Source: Phoma sp. XZ068
Taxonomy: Eukaryota > Ascomycota > Dothideomycetes > Pleosporales > Didymellaceae
Length of the DNA: 64,000 nt
Assembly (NCBI GenBank): GCA_004835665.1
Contig: RBKR01000011.1
Span: 1,054,001 to 1,118,000 of the forward strand
Direction: 5' to 3'
Positions 49,601-59,026 of the stretch are shown in pieces. The notes below the pieces were generated by a model. It searched no databases, had not been told where the DNA came from, and worked only from the letters and a program-made list of their open reading frames with translations. A program made the position numbers and the translations under genes. Each line of letters opens with the position of its first letter. The first letter of the stretch is position 1.

Positions 49601-50312
49601 TCATGGACTTTCCTGCCATCACGTCTGGTTTGAGTGACAATTCAAGTTGCGTGGAAAGCAAAACCTTGAACTTAACAAAAGTTTCACCGTGAGATAATCT
49701 TGTTAGTGGGTCTTGCAATATTGCAGTGGTCCAATTTGGGGAGCGCAAGCAGATCCAGTTTGTGTTTCTCGCGTCTCGACTCTCAGACAATCGTAACATG
49801 ATACTTTTGCAGTTAGCAATAAGTCCCACAGAGTACTAGATCTGCAACATGCGCCGTGTAATTATGGGAAATTGTGCCTACCTGCGACTCCCAACGATCA
49901 CAGACGAACAGAAATTGAGGTGATGTTCAGTCTTCAGCAGAGTTTATTGGGATAGATGTAGTATTATTCGAATGGACCTTGATTTTCTCACCTTACCCAA
50001 GATTCCTATACTTGAGCTATGCGGCAAATATTACGCCTGTGCTGCATTGGGGTCGGGCCATTTCGTTCGTCAACACAAGAATGCGTTGTTGTGGTTCTTT
50101 GAAGAGTTTGTTTACCACCAAGTCGCATTCACCTCAACTACGCTTTCTTACCTTCACCTCAGCCCCACTTGCTCTGATTATTCACGTGTCTTGGTAACCT
50201 GTCTGCCTCCCACAAACCTTTTACCTCCTACCTCATCTCTTCTACGATCTGTGGGTACATTCCAACTGCCTAGTTCGTAAAGTTTTTAGCTAACGAATAC
50301 CAGACACCAGAC
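43616..50312. other. Gene-poor 6.7 kb stretch upstream of GT2
   Basis: No credible gene, RNA, repeat array or transposon was recognised in nearly 7 kb. Open frames are 60-200 codons; the longest, 43743-44339 minus, has the Arg/Ala/Pro bias of a non-coding GC-rich shadow. The part from about 47 to 50 kb looks somewhat AT-richer than the coding regions. The stretch includes the promoters of GT2 and of paralog B. An unannotated non-coding transcript cannot be excluded. Confidence 0.45.
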
Positions 50313-51232
50313 ATGGACGTAGTCAAGGAGGAGAAAGTATGCATAACCAAGAAGGAGCGAGTGTACATGGCATACAGCAAAGCCGCCTTGCTGAAGAAAC
50401 TGCGCAAACGATGTCCTACCGCCCTCGCAAAATTCCCAGATGCTACTACGTTCAAAATTGCCGCGGATCGAAACTGTCAATCCAAGGTCTACGCCGGTGA
50501 TCTACTTCGACCGTCGTTGGCCGGCAAGGACCACGAGCTTTGGATCACATCTGATTTCGATTGGGATGAACCTGACTATTCCATATGTTTCCCCATCGAA
50601 GTCTTCGAAAAGCATGCTTCTGGTAAAGACCGAAGATTATGGAGCTTGACGGCTGGATCGAAAGCCATGGTGGAGTTCATATTTGTCTTATGCGGTGTCA
50701 AGACCATTTCGTAGAGCGAGAACTAGGAGATGGGCCCGCGCCCAACCGTGTCGAGCGGCTGACACTCTCGTCGCTTATTACTGCTCTGAAAAGCCACGAG
50801 CGGAGGGTGTTATGTAGAGAGGAATGTGAGAAAAGAGACGCAGAGTGGAGGGCTCATCAGAACCAAATAATGGAAGCAATAGAGGAGGGGGAGAAAAAGG
50901 AGCTAGAGGCGCAAGATGAACGCGACGAGGACACACCCACTCCTCCTCAAGACACCACCAACAACAGGTCCAACAGCAAGTCCAACAACGGCGCACTCGA
51001 CACCGACAACAAGACCGCAAACGAACAGACACCAGCTATCGAGCCTCTCGCCCAATTCCCTCAAGTTCAACAACAAAAGGCCGTCAAGAAGAAGAGGTCC
51101 CGCAACTCTGTTCGCACCAGTAAGAGCACCAGCACTACTAATCACGCTGGAAACCGCAAGGTAGTCAACAAGAGGTTTCCCGATGTGGGAGAGGACGAAC
51201 CGACTCTGCAGAAGAGCCATCGCACTAAGTAG
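50313..51232 (+). pseudogene. Paralog B of the uncharacterised family, frame broken
   Basis: First part: a frame from 50313 (or the inner ATG at 50367, MAYSKAALLKK) to a stop at 50712-50714. It resembles paralog A in YSKAALLKKLRKRCPTALAKF and MVEFIFVLCG. Second part: from about 50690 in a different frame, FVERELGDGPAPNRVERLTL then LSSLITAL aligns with the next segment of paralog A. It runs on through a charged coiled-coil-like stretch (CREECEKRDAEWRAHQNQIM) and a disordered basic tail to a stop at 51230-51232. The two parts differ by a one-base shift near 50690-50712. No intron of usual size with GT-AG ends removes the break without deleting the conserved VEFIFVLC. So this is a frameshifted pseudogene, a sequencing error, or a shortened 133-residue protein. 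Function unknown. Confidence 0.6.
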
Positions 51233-51651
51233 ACTCTTTCCGCCAGCTTCAAGTCTACGCTTCCACTCCGGGTGACCAGAGTCAAGGCACACTTTGTCAT
51301 TTACTTATCGACGGTGGATGTCGATTGCAGAATACGAACCGTGGTTGCACAGCATCCATGTAACATATTACATCTTCCTTCATCACGATCGATCACTAGA
51401 ACTGCAGTACACGGAGGCGAATTCCAATGACGACACTTGGAGAACGCAACTTGATCTTGAGGGAATTCGACATTGGAAGGAACTATGTACCATTCAAAAA
51501 GCTAGCTAGCACACTACACGAAGAATTCTATTCAAAAGACTCGAGTCTCTGATGCCTACATGTCTTGCTTGCTGTGATGCCAAAATCCATGTCATAACGT
51601 CGTACTTGTGAGATGCTTTCACTCTCTCCAATATGAGATACTCAAGGAAAT
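51233..51651. other. Intergenic between convergent genes
   Basis: 3' flanks of paralog B and the spartin-like gene. Nothing is recognised. Confidence 0.45.
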
Positions 51652-53320
51652 CTACCTCTTCTCATTCGGGTAACCCTGGTATGCGGGCTGCCCCTCTAGA
51701 CTCTCACCAACGCCGGTCCTGTAGCTGGGCGGCGGTTGGTTGCCAAAGCTAACTTGCCCACCAGGGGCATTGCTCGACACGTTCGGTGGCAGACCGGTGT
51801 TGGTGGCGTTAGCCATGGGATCCAACTTCGCAGCGGTGCCGGGCGTGATGGAGCCCCCGTCACCGCCACCAACCATGATGGTCTGGTCCTCGCCCTGCTT
51901 GTTCTTAACCTTGCCGACAATCATGCCCTTGGCGACGCTCTTGATGATACCGCGGCGCGTGACGCCGGTGACATCGATGTAAACAAGGCCTACGTTTTTG
52001 ACACCGCCAGCAAGTTCGCCAGTGATGTTTCCGGCTTCGGCGCCCCACTTGTGGCCAACGGCAGCACTTGCTGCTGCGCCGCCAGAGGTGAGGATCTGCT
52101 TGCCGGAGTGGGCGAGACCGTCTCCAATGGTTGACCATGCAATGAGAGACTTGTTGAGCAAGCCCGGCTTGTAGTTGGTGTTGTGTGTGCCATCTGGGTT
52201 CAAGCTCTTGTGTTGGGTATTCTTGTGGCCGGCGATGCCAGCAGCAAAGTTCTGAGCATGCTTGCCAATCACACCGATAGTCTTAGCTGAAAAGCCAGCT
52301 ACTCCTGTAGTCATCGTGTTGATCTTGCGGGCGCGCTCGTGGGTTGCGGGCTTGAAGACCATGGGCTTGTCGTTCGGCTTGGTCTTGTTCATGAAGCCTT
52401 CGGCACCGGAGACCATCATGTTACTGAGATAGCTGGATCCGGTGACAATCAGTCGCGACGCGGCAGCCGAGTTCTGCACCAACGTCGAGTTCTTGTACGC
52501 GGGGTGGCGGGCCATGGCGAGGTAGTCTTCAGAGAGGGGCTTGACATCGATGCGCTTGCCGTCAGCAGAGACAACGATCTCGACGGGGTCTGTTTCTGCG
52601 TTAGTGGTGAGAACTTGATACACAAAAACATTGGGGGTGTGACTTACTTTTCGATCCAGCCTGTAGTCTGGGGTCTTCGACAATCTGAGCGCCTTCAGCC
52701 AGCTCGCCGACCACGCTGCCGTTCTCCTCGTCCACCAGCACGATCTCGCCGTGCTGCTGCTGCTTGCTAGACCCGGCTAAGCCAGCGCCAGCGCCAGCTG
52801 CACCCACGCCTGCATAACCCTGGCCAGGTGCGTAGTCTTGCGGGTTGTAGGCCTTGTGCCCGCCCTTCTCTGAGGGGTAAGGGTTCTGCGCACGCTCAAG
52901 GAAAGCAGTGCATTGTGCTAGGATCGTCTCAAATGTGTCGATGTCCTCCTGGGTCACCGCACCGGGCCCCTTGCCAATTGCGGGGAACTCAATCCTTGTG
53001 AACGCCCCGCTCTCGGGGCCCAAGTCCCATCGTGGGATGAGGTAGCTGTGCGGCGGCTGGTGGTAGATCTGCGTCGTAGCGGGTAGAGGGAGATCGAGCT
53101 CGGGCGGCAGGTTGAGGTGCAGGTAGAAGTCTTCTTCTGGTGCTTCGCTCTGTGGCCGTGTGTTGCTCAGGTCGGCGAAGGGCGAGTTCGTAGGGACCAT
53201 GAGCAGCGAGAGCGTCTGTGGTCCTGTGGGAGTGAGGGACGACTCCTCGCCCTGCTGGATGTGGTAGGCCTTGATGCCTCCAATCGTGTAAAGGAGCCTG
53301 GGATCACCGTGACCGCTCAT
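51652..53320 (-). CDS. Spartin/senescence-domain protein
   Basis: Exons 52648-53320 and 51652-52595 with a 52-nt intron give 538 residues. The N-terminal half (LLYTIGGIKAYHIQQG, LSLLMVPTNSPF, YLIPRWDLGP) is a beta-rich region, followed by a Gly/Ala-rich linker. The C-terminal half carries a senescence/spartin-associated domain: ASRLIVTGSSYLSNMM, KINTMTTGVAGFSAKTIGVI, a glycine-rich helical repeat with GDGLAHSGKQILTSGG, and HKWGAEAGNITGELAGGVKNVGLVYIDV, then RRGIIKSVAKGM. In animals and plants this domain attaches to lipid droplets and other membranes. A disordered Pro/Gly tail ends in YPNEKR. A membrane or lipid-droplet role is inference from the family. Confidence 0.87.
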
Positions 53321-53968
53321 ATTGGCTATACTTCTGTGCTGCGTAGTTGAAGAGGAGGTGTTGCGCCGAGTAGCCTAGAGGGGTAGCGGTTTGCGAATTG
53401 AGAGGAAGATATACGGGGGTAAATGTACAGGAGTGGCTACTCGGGGGGGCTGTGTCAGTTCGCAGCTACCGTTTTGTGGCCCTGGTAGGAGCCCAAGCCA
53501 AGCACTCATTCTGTCGCAACCTGCCCGCCTGTTTGATGGAAGCGCCTACGTCAACACGTCGATCTGCAGCTCTGGCGAATCAGAGGCGACGGGACGAGAG
53601 ATGGCGGTCTGCGCCACAATCTGTGGCGGTGCCATGGACCCTTCGAGCCTTTCCACTATCGCCTTCCGCTCTCCAGGAACTATCCAATCCCCAATGCATA
53701 CGGCATGATTTTCTCAGGGTCTCACATCCCCGCTGTACGCAAGGCTGTTGGTACTTTGTGCACTGTAGATTTCACGTGGTCCTGTAAAGTTCCACCTATT
53801 GGAAACAGACGGACACGAGACAGGGTTGAACCATGAATATGTATCCCTAAACATGGCAACAAGGGTTCCCTACACTGCACTTGCTACGAGATACTTCATA
53901 TTTGGTCTTGATATCTGAGTCCAGATATTATGTCATTGAGCTAGACTGCTGAAGTCCTTCAAGGAGCA
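53321..53968. other. Intergenic
   Basis: Promoter side of the spartin-like gene and 3' flank of the SDR gene. Nothing is recognised. Confidence 0.45.
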
Positions 53969-54867
53969 CTACATCTGCGTCTTCTTTCGATCCCCACTCC
54001 GATCATTCCATTTCTTATCGATGACCGGCAGACTTCTCTGCGCCGTGGGTACAATATCCAATGCTTTGATACTGACCCTCTCTTTCTGACTCAGCATGAA
54101 TACCGCGCCTTCCGCAACGTCCTCCGCAAGAAGCGGCTCGAAACCGTCCATGAAGGTATCGTACTGATCTTTGTCGTATCCAACCCTAGAACATGTCAGT
54201 GCGTGTTGATACAAAGGGCTGAAGCTCAAGTTCTTGAGATTACGAGGGGTTTGACGTACCGCAGCTCATGGAAGTTGGTTGCTGTGACGCCAGGCCTCAG
54301 CGCCAACACTTTTATGTCTGTCCCTACAAGCTCGGTCCTGAGAACGTTGGTGAACGCTTCCTGGAACGCTTTACTGGCGTGGTAAACTGCCTCGCCTGGG
54401 AAGGGAGGCACCTCAAGTCCAGTCGTACTGGTAACGTTGAGAATTGTACCCTTATTTCTCCCCTTCATCTTGCCCTCGTTCAGCGCCGCGTAAGTTGCAA
54501 ACATGAATCCATTAATGTTGGTACCGCTCATGGTCGTGATCTGATCTATTGTCAGGTCCGGGAATATGCTTGGTGCGCCGACTGCGAGGCCTGCGTTGTT
54601 GATGAGGACGTCGACGGGCCCTAGCTCATTGACTGCGTTCGATACTGCCTCTCTCACAGACTCGTGGTTGCTGACGTCGACGCTGGCGGTGTGGACCTTG
54701 ATGTTAGGTTGTAATTTCTGACACTGTTGGGCGACATTCATGAGCTTGTCGTCGGACCGCGCAAAGAGGATCAAGTTGGCGGATTCAGAGGCAAGGCGCG
54801 TAGCGATCGTGGCGCCGATGCCCATGGAGGCACCTGTGATGATAATGTTCTGGTCCTTGAGAGACAT
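53969..54867 (-). CDS. Short-chain dehydrogenase, YMR226C/YdfG-like
   Basis: Exons 54260-54867 and 53969-54185 with a 74-nt intron give 274 residues. The cofactor loop TGASMGIG, the acidic/polar selector in FARSDDKL (an Arg-Ser pattern that favours NADP), the conserved NNAG, the catalytic Ser in VTSTTGLE and YxxxK in YHASK are all present. RPGVTATNFHELRVGYD and the C-terminal DIVPTAQRSL match the broad-specificity 3-hydroxyacid/serine dehydrogenase branch of the family. The true substrate cannot be told. The start at 54867 (MSLKDQNIIITGAS) fits the family N-terminus. No pathway neighbours are obvious. Confidence 0.9.
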
Positions 54868-55398
54868 TATGGTTTTCCACTTCGAAAAAGATATGATAGC
54901 TGATCCTGGTGCCGTTGCTATGAGATATTTGAGTGCAGCGCCTTTACTCGATCGCAGCTGATTTCTAATGCAACGAGTGGTTTTAGGAGATAAGATTTCG
55001 AGTCATGCAACGTTGGGTGTTTAGTGGAGCAATTGTGGCTCTCTCGGTGGTATGCCGAGCACAATGTAGTCCTTTCGGAAGACCACCGGGGTACTATGAC
55101 GTCACGGGGTAAAATTGTAGCTTTTAGTGAAGTTTTGTATCGGCTACTAAATACTATGTCGAAATGATACATCCCTGATTTGTAAGCGTAGGAAAGTACT
55201 TGGCTTAGAGTCAGTCAGTCACAAGTATAGAATTTTGAGTAGGGACCTTACAGCCGGACCCGTGTGTTAGATCGTGTCATATGCTGTGCATACATAGTGG
55301 CTTCGTTGCAATCCCTATGATTTATGGGCGACCGCTAAGGAGCATGGTTGGCCTGCATGATGTTGTATCGAGGGATGTGTGATGCTCCCTCCATACAT
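54868..55398. other. Intergenic
   Basis: Promoter side of the SDR gene and 3' flank of the Sfr1/Mei5 gene. Nothing is recognised. Confidence 0.45.
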
Positions 55399-56244
55399 TC
55401 ACCCATCCCATCGCTGTGCCTCTTTGTCGAAACCAATGAGTATCAAGTCGATGTTGAGGGTTTTGAGCATCATATCCATTGTGAAGGACTGCTTCAAGTC
55501 AGTGAACGTTCATAAGTCACAATGTAAATAGCTCACATCGTCATCAGCAACCTTCGGCATATTGTCTTCCACTTCCTGGCCCTGCTCACCGGCCATCTCC
55601 GCATACTTATCGTACGCTTCGTCCCCAATATCACCATTCTCTCTAGCTTCTTCGATTCTCTCCCTCTCCGCCGCCCTTTCTTCGAGATCCCACTTCATTG
55701 TTCGCTCCTTTGCTTCCTTCTCACGCTCCTTCCAGGCGCCCACGCCACCCATCCTATTGACTCGATCCCGTGTACTACCGAACAACTCTTCGGCTGCAGC
55801 GCGACTTGCAGTCCGCCATCTATCAATCAGAGCCTGTAGATCTTCATCCTTCGTTGACGTAGCGAGTGCATGGGCCTGTGTGAGGATCTGGATCTCATTG
55901 CGCAGCTGCATGAGTTCGCGTGTAAGGGACGGCTTTGACGGTGTTTTCTTCGGGGCAGATCGCGAGGGTGCAGAGAAGTTCGGGCGTGACGTAAGCGGTC
56001 CTGCGAAGCGTGGTTGTGCAGGTGTTTTGAATGGTGCGGGCGCACTTTGAGCTGCGCCAGGTATTGTGAGTGGTATCGCGTACGAATTCGATCGTACAGC
56101 CGTACTGGCATCAGGAGGGTCAGAAGAAGGCGGGTCAGACCCGATATTGGGCCTCAGCGGCGTGCGGAAAGGTGATTTAAACGGCTTCTTGAGCGTATTC
56201 GTAGCATCGTTCAGCCTGCGGCGTTTGGCTTGCGGCGTCGACAT
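55399..56244 (-). CDS. Recombination mediator Sfr1/Mei5
   Basis: Partner of Swi5/Sae3; the complex stabilises Rad51/Dmc1 filaments in homologous recombination. Exons 55537-56244 and 55399-55488 with a 48-nt phase-0 intron give 265 residues. The N-terminal half is basic and Pro/Ser-rich (AKRRRLNDATNTLKKPFKSP). The structured half starts with LTRELMQLRNEIQILTQAHAL, a coiled-coil segment, then ALIDRWRTASRAAAEELF. The second exon supplies FTMDMMLKTLNIDLILIGFD and KEAQRW, the conserved C-terminal motif of the family. Without the splice the frame ends early in a meaningless tail (SYLHCDL), so the short model should be avoided. Confidence 0.92.
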
Positions 56245-56629
56245 TCTGGCTTACGCAGCGGCATTGAGTGTGGCGTGATCTCGAGTTGGAGGTGACGAGG
56301 ATTCGTGAGGTGGTTGTTTAATTGTTAGCGACGCTTGGTGACGACTGTGAGAGTTGGAAGGCGCGAAGCGCCGAAACGCGCCATCACGTGCGCTACGTCT
56401 TCGGCGTGTCTTTTGTGGGTTGATGTGTTCAGCTGATCACACATAGGCACATAATTCGCACGCTCTTTGCTAGATTCTCCACTTCCAAATTGTATTGTTC
56501 AAACTACACGCAAGGTCACGTCACGCTGAAACGTCAAGAGGAGCAATTCCGCATCCACATGAAGCTCTTGAGATTTGCTGCACAACGTGGACAGAAACCA
56601 TGTGGTTACTCTTGAATTGATGTAGACTT
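56245..56629. other. Intergenic
   Basis: Promoter side of the Sfr1/Mei5 gene and 3' flank of GWT1. Nothing is recognised. Confidence 0.45.
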
Positions 56630-58161
56630 TCATAGCTTTATCGATACATTATATCGGTCCAAACCAATTGCGAGGCCAGCTACACTGGCAATATACGCGA
56701 CAAGAACTGCCATTGACTGTAGCACGCTCATATGGAGGGTCGGCATCGTCATATTGACAAGACCAGTGAGGAGGTTGGCAACCAGGAAAACTGCGAGACC
56801 GTTACGATTGAAAGCATATAATACGGTGCTTGTGGCGTCTCTGGCTCTCTGAACTTCTTCTTCCTTACTTGATGCCTGGTAAAGATGTGGAAACAAAAAT
56901 GCTTCGATAGCGCAGACGATCGTGATCTGGTAGCTGTTGAAGGACGAAACCCACAGGAAGTAAGGTAGGTTGGCCAGGCGTCGAGATACCGAGAGTCCAA
57001 GACCATAGTAGTTGGTGGAGAAGTAGAAAAGGATCGTCCACATGGCAGAGGTCATGGCGAGACGCCCAAGTGTCGTTTGGCGAATAATTGTCATGGTCGA
57101 GGCGCCCTTGGGTAGTGGCTGCTGCCTGGGAAGTGCAGATGAACCAAGAGATTGGCCGGCAAGGAAGATAGCAAGATAGCCGATGAATGAGAAAATTCCT
57201 TCGCGGTTCTTAGATAGCAAGTCTGTCCGTGGTGCAATCAGGATGAAAGCGCCGAGGGACGTGTTGTCGAGAGCCAGCTCGTAGAGGCCTGCCAGAACAC
57301 AGGAAAGAACAGCGTAAGAAGGTACGAGATCGAAAGCGGTTTGCAGTAGAGCGGCAAAAGGGGGCAGGAAGCCGAGTGTGAAGAAGAAATTCCAGTGCAC
57401 CCCGTACTCTGTGACATGCTCAGCATAGTCAAGGCCTTTCACCGAAATGAAACGTATTGTGCCGAGAACAAGCAGCGGTATGGCATGCCTGAAGGAAGTG
57501 ATCAAACGTTTCGATAGTGGCGGTCTTCTACCAGATCCTTCCTTCAATGCAGAACGAGCAGAGACCACACCAGCTGTAAAGACGAACGATCCTACGCCCA
57601 TGTCCATCAACGATGTACCCCAATTCTCGACCTTCGCAAAGCGTCGGGGAAAGATGGGAAAGTCTACAGCAAGTATGGCGACACATGTCATGACCATCAT
57701 AGCCCCCCTGTAATGTGTGATGAATGGCTTCACCGGAAGAGCATCAAGCTTCGTCTCTCCACGCTTCTCCTTCTTCGGCGGTCGTAGTGCGTCTCGTTTG
57801 GCCGTAGCTGGTTGTTCGAGGATGAGCAGGCCGACTGCTGGAAGCAGCAGGAGGAAGTTCAGGGCCCATGGCGATGAGGAGTACACAGTCGTTGCGCACA
57901 GTGTTGCGGCACAATTAAGGAGGAAGTCGACGAAGCAGGCGGCGGGTGTATAAGGAATGAACAGTCGAAGCCGTTGTTGTATCACAGACCATAGGAGAAC
58001 GCTCAACTAGATTTTATCGTCAGTCGACACCTTTACTTCGATTTGTTGGACGAGTACGGTACAGGCATGGCGAGAGAGACGCTATTGACATCGGCCACAG
58101 AGCCCCCGGTGTGACCCGTCACCCACGCCTCCTTCATCTCTTTGTATGTCTTCGCCACCAT
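56630..58161 (-). CDS. GWT1: GPI inositol acyltransferase Gwt1
   Basis: ER membrane enzyme that acylates the inositol of glucosaminyl-phosphatidylinositol in GPI-anchor synthesis; it is the target of the antifungal manogepix. Exons 58063-58161 and 56630-58006 with a 56-nt phase-0 intron give 491 residues. The N-terminus MVAKTYKEMKEAWVTGHTGG is the conserved family start, followed by SVADVNSVSLAMP. About twelve hydrophobic segments follow. TCVAILAVDFPIFPRRFAKVENWGTSLMD is a signature region, as are VGSFVFTAG and EYGVHWNFFFTLGFLP. The protein ends in NVSIKL without a retention signal. Length is normal. Confidence 0.96.
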
Positions 58162-59026
58162 TGTTTCCTGGCTTGTAGGCGCTAATTGCGCGTTGTGATG
58201 TCGAAGTGGTCGACGTGGAGCTCGACGCGTTGAGTGGCCTGAAGTTGCTGGCCCAAGCTCCTTTCCTTGACTTCACGTCATTTCCTTCCACGATGCCTTA
58301 CTTTTCAAGTACAATACAATGTCAACATATGAGGTTATCGCTAACAAAATTTGTACCTGGTGTTCTATCGATGAATGCATGGTTGCCCAAAACCTGTCCC
58401 GTCCAAGGCTGCAGAAAAGGAACTGAAGAACGAAATCTTATAGGGGATCCATCTTGTATTGCAACAGCACACACATGACAAGAGCTAGGGTCCAGGCAGC
58501 TAAAGTTAAGCAAAATAATATGGTAGACCTCTGTAACCTTTTCCACAGGCCGTGGTGCAATTGTATGAGAGATATACCCGAAGCACGTCCAACAGGACAT
58601 CCTAACGTTGGTCTTTCGATTACTGGCAGAGGATTCTTATGATAAGTCGACTCTACGGACCACAGTAGTGCGGAGATTTCCTAAATTTGAACATTGACTT
58701 GAAGTAGCTCCTGCCGCCGCGGCTAGGTGTATATGTGGTTTGTCATACTGTCGAAAAGGCTAGGTGTTAACGTCCAGAGGTGCGCAGATGGAATCTGCCA
58801 CAAGGCGTTCTCATTGTTGTACTATTACTAGTCTCTGTTTCCATCTAGGTCCAAGGGTGTTTTCACATTCACCTTCACCACTGTCAAGGCTCGACGGCGA
58901 AGACGCGCCGCGTCGCGCCGCGTCGCATTGCCGACAACAACAAACATAGTTTCCACCAACACCCTAACCCTTTGCCATACCATCCGAGCAACACCCACCA
59001 TCATCAAAGGGCGGCCGGTGAGCGCC
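58162..59026. other. Intergenic between divergent genes
   Basis: Promoter sides of GWT1 (minus) and of the disordered orphan gene (plus). A GC-rich direct repeat, two copies of GCGCCGCGTC, lies around 58904-58925. No gene is recognised. Confidence 0.45.
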
